Shown piece by piece: positions 26,981-34,952 of a DNA stretch of 50,201 bases; position 1 is the first letter of the stretch, and each line of letters starts with the position of its first letter. The notes below the pieces were generated by a model. That model was not told the DNA's origin and did not search any database. It was given only the letters and a program-made list of their open reading frames with translations. The DNA comes from Verrucomicrobiota bacterium (GTDB lineage Bacteria > Verrucomicrobiota > Verrucomicrobiia > Opitutales > Opitutaceae). A program made the position numbers and the translations under genes. The stretch spans positions 1 to 50,201 of the forward strand of contig VHCY01000007.1 of NCBI GenBank assembly GCA_016871595.1, in the 5' to 3' direction.

Positions 26981-27708
26981 CCCCCTCCCTGCTCATCAAT
27001 GGGGCGCGTGGACGGATGGGCCAGGCGCTGCTCGTCGCAGCCGCCGAGGAGGGGCTCCCGGTCGCGGCGGCCCTCGACGCCGGAGACAACCTTGAGGCCG
27101 CGATGGGTGGCGCCGAGGCCATCATCGATTTCAGCGTCCACGGGGCCACGCGAGGCGTGATCGAGGCCGCGGTGCGGGCGGGGCGACCTCTCGTCATTGG
27201 GACCACCGGGCACTCCGCCACCGAGCGGCGGGAATTGGCCGCGCTCGCGGCCCACGTTCCCTGCGTCTGGGCCGGCAATTTTTCCGTCGGGGTCAACCTC
27301 CTGTTCGCCCTCACCCGGCGGGCGGCCGCCGTGCTGGGCGAGGACTACGATGCCGAGCTGTTCGAGATGCACCATCGTTTCAAGCAGGACGCGCCCAGTG
27401 GCACCGCCGCCCGGCTGCTCGAGATCATTCTGGAGGAACGCGGGCGAGATGAGAACGCGCTCCGACACGGGCGTCACGGTATCACGGGTGCGCGCCCGCG
27501 CGGCGAGATCGGCGTGCACGCTCTACGCGGTGGCGATGTGGTGGGGGATCACACGGTGGTCTTCGCGGCGCTAGGGGAGCGGCTGGAACTCGTCCATAAG
27601 GCGTCGGACCGGGGTATCTTCGCGCGCGGCGCGATTCGCGCCGCGCGGTGGGTGGTCGCGCAACCGCCTGGTCTTTACGACATGCAGGATGTGCTGGGCT
27701 TGAAGTGA
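26977..27708 (+). CDS. dapB: 4-hydroxy-tetrahydrodipicolinate reductase
   Basis: 243 residues. DapB reduces the DapA product with NAD(P)H. The nucleotide loop is LLINGARGRMGQAL, IGTTGHS precedes WAGNFSVGVNLLF, and the catalytic block ELFEMHHRFKQDAPSGTA contains the His-His and the Lys. The C-terminus ends YDMQDVLGLK as in the family. It starts inside the dapA stop (ATGA) and ruvA follows after 4 bp. Confidence 0.96.
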   Translation: MTPSLLINGARGRMGQALLVAAAEEGLPVAAALDAGDNLEAAMGGAEAIIDFSVHGATRGVIEAAVRAGRPLVIGTTGHSATERRELAALAAHVPCVWAGNFSVGVNLLFALTRRAAAVLGEDYDAELFEMHHRFKQDAPSGTAARLLEIILEERGRDENALRHGRHGITGARPRGEIGVHALRGGDVVGDHTVVFAALGERLELVHKASDRGIFARGAIRAARWVVAQPPGLYDMQDVLGLK

Positions 27709-27712
27709 ACTG

Positions 27713-28306
27713 ATGATCTCCTCCCTTGCCGGTACGCTCATGGCCAGCTCTGCCCTTCGGGCGGAAATAGACGTGCAGGGGGTCACGTACGAGGCCCACG
27801 TGCCCGCCACCACGGCGGAGCGGTTGCCCGCACCCGGCGCCAAGGTCCGACTCCACACCTGCGTCGTCTACCGGGAGGACTCGCAGACGCTCTATGGGTT
27901 TCTCGCTCCAGAAGACCGCGATTTCTTTCGGCTTTTGATCGAGCAGGTCTCCGGGGTCGGACCCAAGTTAGCGCTGACCCTGCTCAGCCGGTTGCCCCGA
28001 ACCAATCTCGAAGCCGCAATCCGTAATGGAGATGTGGCCGTGCTGGCCAAGTGCCAGGGCATCGGCAAGAAAACCGCGGAGCGCCTGGTGCTGGAGCTTC
28101 GCGGCAAACTGGGTCCCTCCGGGCCAGTCGATGGGCCGCTGACGCCCGTCGTTAGCGTGGCCCCTCAGCGCCAAGATGCCGTCGCGGCTTTGCTGGCCCT
28201 CGGATACAAGGTCGAGGAAGCTGAGAAGGCTGTTGCTCGCGCCGCCGGCCGGCTGGGGCCGGCCGCGGCGACGGAGGCCTTGGTGCGGCAAGCTCTGGCC
28301 GGTTAG
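27713..28306 (+). CDS. ruvA: Holliday junction branch migration protein RuvA
   Basis: 197 residues. Three domains are visible: the N-terminal OB-fold (MISSLAGTLMAS, CVVYREDSQTLYGFLAPEDRDFF), the central helix-hairpin-helix pair (VSGVGPKLALTLLSRL and CQGIGKKTAERLVLELRGKLG), and the C-terminal UBA-like RuvB-binding domain (QDAVAALLALGYKVEEAEKAV). RuvA tetramers bind four-way junctions and recruit RuvB. RuvB and RuvC are not in the window. It converges with the anti-sigma candidate, 7 bp apart. Confidence 0.95.
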   Translation: MISSLAGTLMASSALRAEIDVQGVTYEAHVPATTAERLPAPGAKVRLHTCVVYREDSQTLYGFLAPEDRDFFRLLIEQVSGVGPKLALTLLSRLPRTNLEAAIRNGDVAVLAKCQGIGKKTAERLVLELRGKLGPSGPVDGPLTPVVSVAPQRQDAVAALLALGYKVEEAEKAVARAAGRLGPAAATEALVRQALAG

Positions 28307-28313
28307 GCCTCCT

Positions 28314-28955
28314 TCACTTCACGAACTTGAAGGCCGCTGTTTCCGAGGCGTCCTCACCCGCACGACGATGGGGCGGCGCCGTGGTCGCCGGATGGGGCCC
28401 TACGGCGGCAGGGGAAAACGGCTGGACCCCGAGGCGTGACTCCAACGAGATCAACTGGAATTGCCGCAGCCAGTTGAACTGATCCTCGTGAACCTTGGGG
28501 GAAGAGCCGCTGGCTGGGAAAGTGGACAACAGCAGAGCGTCGCCGCTGAGACTCAACGAGGGGCCTTGGCCCCTGGCAACCGTATCTTGCCGCACGGTCC
28601 CGGCCGCGAGCCGGTCCTCCGCGGACGTCCTCCCTGATTCCACCCAGCGGACGGCGAACGCCAAAACTAGGACGGCGGCTGCGGCCACCGCTCCGATCCA
28701 GACCCAACGGGAGCCTGACCGGTTGCGGATTACGACCGGCTCGGAGTCCGAAACGGCCGGGGAGCAGTGCCCTTCGAGCACACCCTCGGAGCGGCCCAAC
28801 ACGCGCACGGCCTGCTGCATCTGGCAGTACTGCAGGTAAGTCCGATGCCTGCCGGCATTGGACCAGATCTCCTTTTCCAGCCGATCTGCGTCGGCCGGCG
28901 TGATCTCGCGATCCAGATAGAGATTCAATTGTTCTAGGAACTCTCGCTCGCTCAT
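28314..28955 (-). CDS. Putative membrane anti-sigma factor partner of the ECF sigma gene
   Basis: 213 residues from the ATG at 28955, which forms an ATGA overlap with the sigma-factor stop. The cytoplasmic N-terminal part (FLEQLNLYLDREITPADADRL) resembles the start of anti-sigma domains. However, the HxxxCxxC zinc motif of the ZAS family is missing: only Cys44 and Cys64 are present, with His37 out of register. A single transmembrane segment spans about 84-104, followed by a ~110-residue Ser/Pro-rich extracytoplasmic tail. Topology and coupling to an ECF sigma gene make an anti-sigma role likely, but the protein family itself is not recognised and the assignment rests mainly on context. Confidence 0.7.
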   Translation of the reverse strand: MSEREFLEQLNLYLDREITPADADRLEKEIWSNAGRHRTYLQYCQMQQAVRVLGRSEGVLEGHCSPAVSDSEPVVIRNRSGSRWVWIGAVAAAAVLVLAFAVRWVESGRTSAEDRLAAGTVRQDTVARGQGPSLSLSGDALLLSTFPASGSSPKVHEDQFNWLRQFQLISLESRLGVQPFSPAAVGPHPATTAPPHRRAGEDASETAAFKFVK

Positions 28956-29554
28956 GAAAAATCCTCCCCCAGCTGCTCGCGCAGCGCTTCCCGCGCCCGG
29001 GCGATCCGGCTCTTCACTGTGCCCACCGAGATCCCAAGGATCTGCGCGATATCCTCGTAGGCGAGGTTGCGCACGTTTCTGAGCACCAGCACTTCCCGAT
29101 GTTTGCTGGAAAGCTTCTCCATTCCCGCCGCGATCCGGCCGACAAACTCCGCATTCACGGTGACGTCGTCCGGCGCCTGCACCTCGGCCGGGATCACATC
29201 CGCCAGCGTCAGATCGGTGTCCCCGTTGATCGGCGCGTCGAACGACACGGAGAAGTCCCGTTTTCGCCGCCACCAATACCAGTACCGATTCCGGGCTAGG
29301 TTGGTCGCGATCTGGTAAAGCCAGGTGGAAAAGGAGGAGTCCCCGCGGAACTGCGCGAGCCCACGGTGCGCGCGGATGAAGGCATCTTGGGTGACTTCCT
29401 CGGCATCCTCCCGGTTGCGTAAAAGCTGCAGGACCATCGCGTAGATCCGGTCCCGATAGCGGGAGACAATCTCCCCGAAGGCGGCTTCGTCGCCGCCCTT
29501 GAAACGGTCGACCAAGAGGCGGTCAAGAGCGACTTCCTGGGCTTTGGCGGTCAT
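28952..29554 (-). CDS. ECF RNA polymerase sigma factor (RpoE-like)
   Basis: 200 residues from the ATG at 29554. Region 2 is visible as DEAAFGEIVSRYRDRIYAMV, LLRNREDAEEVTQDAFIRA and STWLYQIATNLARNRYW; region 4 as LSSKHREVLVLRNVRNLAYE and ISVGTVKSRIARAREALRE. There is no region 1.1 or 3, as expected for an extracytoplasmic-function sigma factor. It probably directs a stress or envelope regulon and is held by the adjacent membrane protein. A sigma-E-like promoter (GGAACTT, 16 bp, TCAGA) lies immediately upstream, suggesting autoregulation. The frame is open to 29680, but the ATG at 29554 matches the family start. Confidence 0.93.
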   Translation of the reverse strand: MTAKAQEVALDRLLVDRFKGGDEAAFGEIVSRYRDRIYAMVLQLLRNREDAEEVTQDAFIRAHRGLAQFRGDSSFSTWLYQIATNLARNRYWYWWRRKRDFSVSFDAPINGDTDLTLADVIPAEVQAPDDVTVNAEFVGRIAAGMEKLSSKHREVLVLRNVRNLAYEDIAQILGISVGTVKSRIARAREALREQLGEDFS

Positions 29555-29555
29555 A

Positions 29556-29567
29556 CGTTGCGCAACG
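29556..29567. repeat. Perfect 12-bp palindrome at the sigma gene start
   Basis: CGTTGCGCAACG is a perfect inverted repeat ending one base before the start codon of the ECF sigma gene (29554) and lying just downstream of its predicted -10. It would sit in the extremely short 5' leader and could be an operator or a small mRNA hairpin. No second copy was noticed in the window. Confidence 0.5.
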
Positions 29568-29568
29568 C

Positions 29569-29596
29569 TCTGATTCGCCTGTTCGGAGAAAGTTCC
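29569..29596 (-). promoter_or_regulatory. Sigma-E-like promoter of the ECF sigma operon
   Basis: On the minus strand GGAACTT (29596-29590) is followed by exactly 16 bases and TCAGA (29573-29569). This matches the known sigma-E -35 GGAACTT and is close to its -10 TCTGA. Transcription should start near 29562, giving a leader of only about 8 bases. No Shine-Dalgarno fits in it. The placement upstream of an RpoE-like gene makes autoregulation likely. Confidence 0.6.
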
Positions 29597-29666
29597 CACG
29601 GGGCCGTGATTTAGGGCAGTAAATCGCGCTCGCCGAGGCGCGTCAACCCGGCCCGTCAGAGAGGCG

Positions 29667-29679
29667 AAAAGCCTTGCCA
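29667..29679 (+). promoter_or_regulatory. AAAAGCCTTGCCA box upstream of tRNA-Lys
   Basis: Identical over 13 bases to the box upstream of rpmI. TTGCCA (29674-29679) could serve as a -35 element about 41 bases before the tRNA. No good -10 hexamer is seen at 16-18 bases; AGGGTT at 19 bases is the closest. Confidence 0.4.
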
Positions 29680-29720
29680 CCCCGGGAAGGGCGATCGCAG
29701 GGTTCTCCGCCTCGACTGCC

Positions 29721-29795
29721 GGGTCGATAGCTCAATGGTAGAGCAGCGTCCTTTTAAGTCGTTGGTTCTGGGTTCGAATCCCAGTCGACCCACCA
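29721..29795 (+). tRNA. tRNA-Lys (anticodon TTT)
   Basis: Cloverleaf folded by hand. Acceptor GGGTCGA pairs with TCGACCC; D-arm GCTC/GAGC; anticodon loop CTTTTAA with TTT at 29753-29755; T-arm CTGGG TTCGAAT CCCAG; discriminator A at 29792, and CCA encoded at 29793-29795. The anticodon stem has a G-U at 27-43 and an apparent T-T mismatch at 30-40; all other stems are perfect. The fold and conserved bases leave little doubt that it is a tRNA. Confidence 0.96.
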
Positions 29796-29820
29796 GTCGT
29801 CGGTTTTTACCTAATCTGTC

Positions 29821-30468
29821 ATGAAGCGCCTCGTCATCGTCGAAGACCAGACCGCCATCCGCGAGATGCTGGTTGAGATTTTGCGGCTGGAGCCAGGCTA
29901 CGAGCTCGTCGGCCAGACCGGCGACGGCCAATCCGCGGTCGACCTGTGCCTGGCCAAGGGGCCCGACATCTGCATCCTCGACGCCAAGGTCCCGGGCCTG
30001 AACGGGGTGGAGATTCTGCGCCGGACCAGCCGCCGGTTGCCGCAGATGCGCGTTCTCGTATTTTCAGCCCATGAGAACCCCGTGCTGGTCCGGGAAATGC
30101 TCGAGGCCGGTGCGCACGGGTTTGTCGAGAAGACCGCCGGGCTCGCCGAGTTCCGCCGCGGACTTGATACGGTCGCCCATGGCGGCAATTATTTCGGCCC
30201 CGCCGTCGCGTCCCTCCTGCGGAACGTCGTGGCGAACCCGGCTTCCAGTAGTGCCCCGGATTTCCTCACGGACCGCGAGCGCGAGATCCTGCAACTCGTC
30301 GCCGAGAGCCACAGCACCAAGGAGATCGCCGCAAAGCTCGGCATTAGCGCGAAGACGGTCGATAACCACCGCACCAATCTGATGCGCAAGCTCGACTTGC
30401 ACGACGTGGCGAGTCTCACGCGCTACGCCTTAGAGGTTGGGTTGATCGAGTCCCGCGTCACGGTCTGA
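29821..30468 (+). CDS. NarL/FixJ-family response regulator
   Basis: 215 residues. The receiver domain (about 1-120) has acidic VEDQ, the phospho-acceptor Asp54 in CILDAKVPGLNG, Ser/Thr in VFSAHEN and Lys in GFVEKTAG. The C-terminal LuxR-type HTH (about 148-210) contains LTDREREILQLVAES, TKEIAAKLGISAKTVDNHR and NLMRKLDLHDVASLTRYA. It is a DNA-binding transcription regulator phosphorylated by a histidine kinase. No kinase is encoded in the window, so it is an orphan here. It begins 25 bp after the tRNA gene and ends just before the pal promoter-like box. Confidence 0.93.
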   Translation: MKRLVIVEDQTAIREMLVEILRLEPGYELVGQTGDGQSAVDLCLAKGPDICILDAKVPGLNGVEILRRTSRRLPQMRVLVFSAHENPVLVREMLEAGAHGFVEKTAGLAEFRRGLDTVAHGGNYFGPAVASLLRNVVANPASSSAPDFLTDREREILQLVAESHSTKEIAAKLGISAKTVDNHRTNLMRKLDLHDVASLTRYALEVGLIESRVTV

Positions 30469-30470
30469 GC

Positions 30471-30483
30471 AAAAGCCTTGCCC
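30471..30483 (+). promoter_or_regulatory. AAAAGCCTTGCCC box upstream of pal
   Basis: Matches the rpmI and tRNA-Lys boxes in 12 of 13 bases. It starts 3 bases after the response-regulator stop and lies about 48 bases before the pal ATG. A CATTAC at 18 bases is a weak -10 candidate. Confidence 0.4.
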
Positions 30484-30531
30484 ACCTCCTCCGGCCTCGC
30501 TCATTACCGCAAGCAAGTTACTGCCTTTCCA

Positions 30532-31119
30532 ATGAACCGTTCACTCTTGCCTTCCCTCTGCGTTGCCGCAGCCGCGGCGGCCCTTCTTGCCGGCTGCTCG
30601 AAGCAGCCGATGCGCCCCAGCCCGGCATCCACGGTCCTCGGGGCCCAGGGCGGGCCTGCCGCCCCGGTCGACGCGAGCTTCGCCCAGGAAACCACCGGAC
30701 TGACCGATCGCGGGTCGGATTTCGATCCGAACGGACATAACCGGACGGCCCTGCAGGCTCAGGCGGTGCTGTTCGATTTCGACAAGTCCGATGTGCGCGC
30801 CGCCGAGCGGGAGAAGCTCAAAGTCGCGAAGGAATACCTCGACAAGAACCCGACCCACCGCCTGTTGCTTGAAGGGCACTGTGACTGGCGCGGCACGGCC
30901 GAATATAACCTGGGCCTCGGGGATCGGCGCGCGAATGCCGTTCGGAAGTACCTGCAGTCGATCGGGGTGCCGGCCGCCCGGCTGGAGACGCTCTCCAAGG
31001 GCAGCCTCGATGCCGCCAAGAATGGCGATGAGGCCGCAATGGCCCGGGATCGCCGTGTGGATCTGGTCGTGGTGAATCCCGCTGCCGCCGCCGGTGGTGC
31101 GGCCGCCAAGCCCCTCTGA
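30532..31119 (+). CDS. pal: Peptidoglycan-associated lipoprotein Pal (OmpA family)
   Basis: 195 residues from the ATG at 30532, which provides a lipoprotein signal peptide ending in the lipobox LLAGC (Cys22). The C-terminal OmpA-like domain contains VLFDFDKSDVRAAE, LLLEGHCDWRGTAEYNLGLG and RRANAVRKYLQSIGVPAARL, the peptidoglycan-binding core. Pal anchors the outer membrane to peptidoglycan as part of the Tol-Pal system. The Tol genes are not in the window. A Gly/Ala-rich tail follows the domain. An upstream in-frame GTG/TTG start would mask the signal peptide. A strong terminator follows. Confidence 0.92.
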   Translation: MNRSLLPSLCVAAAAAALLAGCSKQPMRPSPASTVLGAQGGPAAPVDASFAQETTGLTDRGSDFDPNGHNRTALQAQAVLFDFDKSDVRAAEREKLKVAKEYLDKNPTHRLLLEGHCDWRGTAEYNLGLGDRRANAVRKYLQSIGVPAARLETLSKGSLDAAKNGDEAAMARDRRVDLVVVNPAAAAGGAAAKPL

Positions 31120-31140
31120 GTCCCACCTAATCTTTCCCTA

Positions 31141-31167
31141 GGCGCGGACCTCGGTCCGCGCCTTTTT
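31141..31167 (+). terminator. Rho-independent terminator after pal
   Basis: GGCGCGGAC (31141-31149) pairs perfectly with GTCCGCGCC (31154-31162) around a CTCG tetraloop, followed by TTTTT (31163-31167). This is a textbook intrinsic terminator, 21 bp after the pal stop. Confidence 0.93.
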
Positions 31168-31307
31168 GCGTCCGGATGTGACGGGCTACCCCTGCCGCAG
31201 GCTCGAGGCCCGGCTGCACGCTCCGACTTTGGCATCCGACTCCCGTTGCCGGGGGCACCCGCTCCAAGCTCGCCTCAACCCCAAGGCGGTCCAAACGTGC
31301 CGTCCTG

Positions 31308-32498
31308 ATGCGTCTCCCCGCCCCCCTCCTTGCCCTCCTCGCCACGGCGGTCGTCGTTCCCTTGGCGGGCCATCAGGCTCCGCCCGAGCCCGAGCGCCTC
31401 CTGCGTCGGATCGCCTTCGGTTCCTGCAACTCACCCCTTGATGCGACCGCCGTCTGGGAGTCCGTGAACCATCGCCGGCCGGACGCCTGGATCTGGCTCG
31501 GGGACACCGTGTACGCGGACTCCCCGGCTCCGGAGGGAACGACGCCCGCGGCCCGCGCACGGGTCGCGCTGGACCGCCTGCCGCAGCTTTACGCCCGCCA
31601 GCTCGCGCTGCCCGGCTACGCGCTGCTGCGCCAACGGGCCCGCATCCTTGGGACGTGGGACGACCACGACTACGGAATGAACGACCTCGGTGCCGACTGG
31701 ATCGGCCGCGAGGAGGCGCAGCAGCACTTCCTTGATTTCTACGGGGAGCCCGCCGACAGCCCCCGGCGGCGGCGACCGGGCGTCTACGCGGCCTACCGCT
31801 TTGGCCCGCCGGGGCGTGTCATCCAGGTGATCCTGCTCGACACCCGCTATTTCCGCTCGCCGCTCCTCCGCGGGGACAGCCGCGAGGCGGATTGGGTGGA
31901 CGGGCGGCGCGGTCCCTACGTGCCTTCCCGCGACCCCAACGCCACCCTGCTCGGGGCGGAACAGTGGGCTTGGCTTGAGGCGGTGCTGCGCGAGCCGGCA
32001 GACGTCCGGCTGCTCGTCAGTTCGATCCAGGTGATCCCCGATGACCACCGCTTTGAGAAGTGGGGCAACTTCCCGCAGGAACGCCGGCGACTGTTACGGC
32101 TGCTGGCGAACACCGGCGACGGCGGCGTGGTGATCCTCTCGGGCGACCGTCACGCCGGTGAGCTCAGCCAGTTCGACGCCACGCGCGAGCCGGAGGGGAA
32201 GGATTTGGATCCGCGTTACCCCTTGCTCGAGCTGACCAGCTCTGCCCTCACCCGCTCCGCGCCGACCAGCTTCGCGGGCCAACTCGCGGCGACCACCCCC
32301 AAGGCGATGGTTTTCCGCCACGAGCTGAACCGGCATCGGCTGGGCTCGTTGCTGCCCTACAATCACTTCGGTCTCATCTCGGTGGATTGGGAGGCGAAGG
32401 ACGGCCCGGCCGTGACGCTCGCGCTCCATCTCGACCACGGCGAGGAGGTCCTGCGCCACCGGGTTCCGCTGGCCTCGCTCCGCCGGGGCGCCCGCTGA
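31308..32498 (+). CDS. PhoD-like metallophosphatase (alkaline phosphatase D family)
   Basis: 396 residues with a signal peptide (about 1-22). Metal-ligand motifs of the PhoD-like fold are present: IAFGSCN, WLGDTVYADSP, GTWDDHDYGMND and VILSGDRHAGELSQF. The family cleaves phosphomono- or phosphodiesters (for example teichoic acid or phospholipid-derived) outside the cytoplasm. The length is shorter than the ~550 of secreted PhoD, and there is no N-terminal immunoglobulin-like domain. The start follows the pal terminator, so the gene probably has its own promoter; none stands out in the 140-bp gap. Confidence 0.87.
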   Translation: MRLPAPLLALLATAVVVPLAGHQAPPEPERLLRRIAFGSCNSPLDATAVWESVNHRRPDAWIWLGDTVYADSPAPEGTTPAARARVALDRLPQLYARQLALPGYALLRQRARILGTWDDHDYGMNDLGADWIGREEAQQHFLDFYGEPADSPRRRRPGVYAAYRFGPPGRVIQVILLDTRYFRSPLLRGDSREADWVDGRRGPYVPSRDPNATLLGAEQWAWLEAVLREPADVRLLVSSIQVIPDDHRFEKWGNFPQERRRLLRLLANTGDGGVVILSGDRHAGELSQFDATREPEGKDLDPRYPLLELTSSALTRSAPTSFAGQLAATTPKAMVFRHELNRHRLGSLLPYNHFGLISVDWEAKDGPAVTLALHLDHGEEVLRHRVPLASLRRGAR

Positions 32499-32563
32499 GT
32501 CGGACGCCGCGTCCTTTCGCGATTTGACCCCGCCGGGCGCTGGGCGCTGACTGGAGGCAGCGA

Positions 32564-33499
32564 ATGTCCCTGGAATCCATCAAGTCCGCCCTGCTCGCCT
32601 CGTATCGCAGCCACGGGGGCACCAACCACCTCGATGGCGTGCATCTGCCCTCACAGGAATCGGTCAACCGGCTCGCTGCGGACTGCATGCACCTCTTGTT
32701 CCCGGGCTTCTTCGAGGAACGCGCCCTGACCGAGGCCGAGTTGCCCGTCCACGTTCAAACCTTGCTGGAGCGGATCCAACGCCGCCTGGTCGCCGAGATC
32801 GAGAAGTGCCTGCGTTTCGCCCATCAGGAGGGCCCCGCCGCCGCGGCGGCGGCGCTCACGGAATCCTTCCTAGGCAGGCTACCCGAGGTTCGCAGCATCG
32901 TCGCCACCGATGTGGAGGCGGCCTATGCAGGCGACCCGGCCGCCCGCAGCCTGGAAGAGATTGTTCTGGCTTACCCCTGCGTACTGGTGATCTCGGTGCA
33001 GCGGCTCGCGCACGAGCTGTACCGTCTCGGGGTTCCGCTGCTCCCGCGGATGCTGACAGAATACGCCCACGAGCGCACGGGGTGTGACATCCATCCGGGC
33101 GCCCGGCTCGGGACTCATTTCTTCATCGACCACGCCACCGGCGTCGTCATCGGCGAGACCGCGACGGTCGGGAACCACGTGAAGCTCTATCAGGGGGTGA
33201 CCTTGGGGGCCAAGTCCTTCGCCCTCGACCAGGAGGGGAAGCCGATCAAGGGCGTCAAGCGTCACCCCGACCTCGGGGACCACGTGACCGTCTACGCGCA
33301 CGCAACGATCCTGGGCGGCGACACCCGGATCGGGGATCACGCCATCATCGGCTCCAATGTCTGGCTGCTGCGCTCGGTGCCCGCCAACTCGGTGGCCACT
33401 TTCAAGGGCGACCAGCTTGTGGTCCGTTCACGGCGCCAGCACGAGGCCCTCGAGGGACGAATTGAGGCCGGCGGCCCCGCGGCCGACTTTTCGATCTGA
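32564..33499 (+). CDS. cysE: Serine O-acetyltransferase
   Basis: 311 residues. The C-terminal third is a left-handed beta-helix acetyltransferase: GCDIHPGARLGTHFFIDHAT with catalytic His190, then GVVIGETATVGNHVKLYQG, VTLGAKSF, RHPDLGDHVTVYAHATILGG and IGSNVWLLRSV. The long all-helical N-terminal region (about 1-160) is typical of serine acetyltransferases of the EpsC/SrpH-like type. The product O-acetylserine is the acceptor for sulfide. A clear Shine-Dalgarno GGAGG (32553-32557) supports the start. It opens the sulfur-assimilation island and converges with metY. Confidence 0.93.
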   Translation: MSLESIKSALLASYRSHGGTNHLDGVHLPSQESVNRLAADCMHLLFPGFFEERALTEAELPVHVQTLLERIQRRLVAEIEKCLRFAHQEGPAAAAAALTESFLGRLPEVRSIVATDVEAAYAGDPAARSLEEIVLAYPCVLVISVQRLAHELYRLGVPLLPRMLTEYAHERTGCDIHPGARLGTHFFIDHATGVVIGETATVGNHVKLYQGVTLGAKSFALDQEGKPIKGVKRHPDLGDHVTVYAHATILGGDTRIGDHAIIGSNVWLLRSVPANSVATFKGDQLVVRSRRQHEALEGRIEAGGPAADFSI

Positions 33500-33506
33500 A
33501 CCGGAC

Positions 33507-33537
33507 GATGCCGGTCCCCGCAGGGAGGACCGGCATC
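33507..33537. terminator. Convergent hairpin between cysE and metY
   Basis: GATGCCGGTCC (33507-33517) pairs perfectly with GGACCGGCATC (33527-33537) around a 9-nt loop, 7 bp from each gene end. The 11-bp stem is strong, but no T-run follows on either strand, so it may be a bidirectional terminator or an mRNA 3' end stabiliser. Confidence 0.6.
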
Positions 33538-33543
33538 AGGAGC

Positions 33544-34842
33544 TCACAGGCGCGCGAGCGCCTGCTCCAGGTCGTCCTGGATGTCGGCGAAGTCCTCGAT
33601 CCCGATGGAAAGACGCACGTAGTCCGGACCCACCCCGGTGGAGCTTTGCTCCTCGGCGGTGAGCTGGCTGTGCGTGGTGCTGGCGGGATGGATGGCGAGG
33701 GACTTGGCATCGCCGATGTTCGCCAGATGGGAGAACAGCTTCAGCCCCTCGATGAGCTTGCGGCCCGCCTCGTAGCCGCCCTTGACCCCGAAGCCGAGCA
33801 GGCCCCCGAAACCGCCTTGGAGATACTTGCAGGCCGCCGCGTGATTCGGGCTGGACTTGAGGCCGGGATAATTGACCCACGCCACCTTGTCGTGCGCCTC
33901 GAGGTATTCCGCCGTCCGGAGGGCGTTCGCGCAGGTCCGCTCCATCCGCAGGTGGAGGGTCTCGAGTCCCTGCAGGCCGGTCCACGCATTGAACGGCGAG
34001 ATGCACGCGCCGATGTCCCGCAGCAACTGCAGCCGCATCTTGAGGATGTAAGCCAGGTTGGCGCCGCCGGCGGGCGGGAAGGCCTTGAAGGCCTCCCAGT
34101 GGACGAGCCCGTGGTAGCTGGGGTCGGGCTGCGTGAACCCGGGGAACCGGCCATTGCCCCAGTTGAAATTGCCGCCGTCCACGACCACCCCGCCGATCGA
34201 GGTGCCGTGGCCGCCGATGTATTTGGTGGTCGAATGGACGACGATGTTCGCCCCCCACTCGATCGGCCGATTCAGGTACGGTGACAGCGCGGTGTTGTCG
34301 ATGATCAGCGGCACCCCGGCCTCGCGGGCGATGGCCGCGACCTCGGCGAACGGGAAGATGTTCAAGGCGGGATTGCCGAGGCCCTCGCCGTAGAAGGCCT
34401 TCGTGTTGGGCCGCAGCGCGCGCCGGAAGGCATCGGGATCCTGCGCGTCCACGAACGACACCTGGATCCCCAGCTTGGGCAGCGTATGATGGAACAGGTT
34501 GTAGGTGCCACCGTAGAGCTGGGACACCGACACGAGATGATCGCCCGCCCCGGCCAGATTCAGGATCGCATCCGTGATGGCCGCCTGCCCGGAGGCGTGG
34601 GCCAGAGCCCCCACCCCACCCTCAAGCGCCGCCAGCCGCTGCTCAAAGACATCCGTCGTCGGATTCATAATCCGCGTGTAGATGTTCCCCAGCTCCTTCA
34701 GGGCGAAGAGGTTCGCCGCGTGTTCCGTGTCGCGGAAGACGTAACTCGTCGTCTGATACAGCGGGACGGCGCGGGAGCCGGTGGTGGGGTCCGGGGTCTG
34801 GCCGGCGTGCAGAGCCTGGGTGGCGAAACGATGGTTTTTCAT
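33544..34842 (-). CDS. metY: O-acetylhomoserine/O-acetylserine sulfhydrylase (PLP, Cys/Met family)
   Basis: 432 residues from the ATG at 34842. It belongs to the Cys/Met-metabolism PLP family: [50 protein letters not shown], with the PLP-binding Lys207 in [17 protein letters not shown]. The length and the [20 protein letters not shown] segment match O-acetylhomoserine sulfhydrylases rather than cystathionine synthases. It incorporates sulfide into O-acetylhomoserine (homocysteine) and may accept O-acetylserine too. Its position beside cysE and the sulfate-reduction genes supports a role as sulfide sink. Confidence 0.92.
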   Translation of the reverse strand: MKNHRFATQALHAGQTPDPTTGSRAVPLYQTTSYVFRDTEHAANLFALKELGNIYTRIMNPTTDVFEQRLAALEGGVGALAHASGQAAITDAILNLAGAGDHLVSVSQLYGGTYNLFHHTLPKLGIQVSFVDAQDPDAFRRALRPNTKAFYGEGLGNPALNIFPFAEVAAIAREAGVPLIIDNTALSPYLNRPIEWGANIVVHSTTKYIGGHGTSIGGVVVDGGNFNWGNGRFPGFTQPDPSYHGLVHWEAFKAFPPAGGANLAYILKMRLQLLRDIGACISPFNAWTGLQGLETLHLRMERTCANALRTAEYLEAHDKVAWVNYPGLKSSPNHAAACKYLQGGFGGLLGFGVKGGYEAGRKLIEGLKLFSHLANIGDAKSLAIHPASTTHSQLTAEEQSSTGVGPDYVRLSIGIEDFADIQDDLEQALARL

Positions 34843-34903
34843 TGGGGAAACGGCCTCGACGCAAGCGGGCGCCGGGCGGGGGTCAATGCCCAATCCCGTC
34901 CGC

Positions 34904-34939
34904 AAACTCCTTGCCAGCTGGATAAGCCCCGGCTGGGTT
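34904..34939 (+). promoter_or_regulatory. Putative promoter of the sugar isomerase gene
   Basis: AAACTCCTTGCCA (34904-34916) resembles the CCTTGCC boxes elsewhere. TTGCCA (34911-34916) is followed after 17 bases by TGGGTT (34934-34939), the same spacing and a similar -10 as at rpmI (TGTGTT). It lies 14 bases before the isomerase ATG. Confidence 0.45.
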
Positions 34940-34952
34940 CAGCCATCCCCTG

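Noticed and set aside
28952-29680. Longer sigma factor starting at 29680
   Set aside because: The extra 42 residues have no homology and would place the sigma-E-like promoter inside the gene. The ATG at 29554 fits the family.
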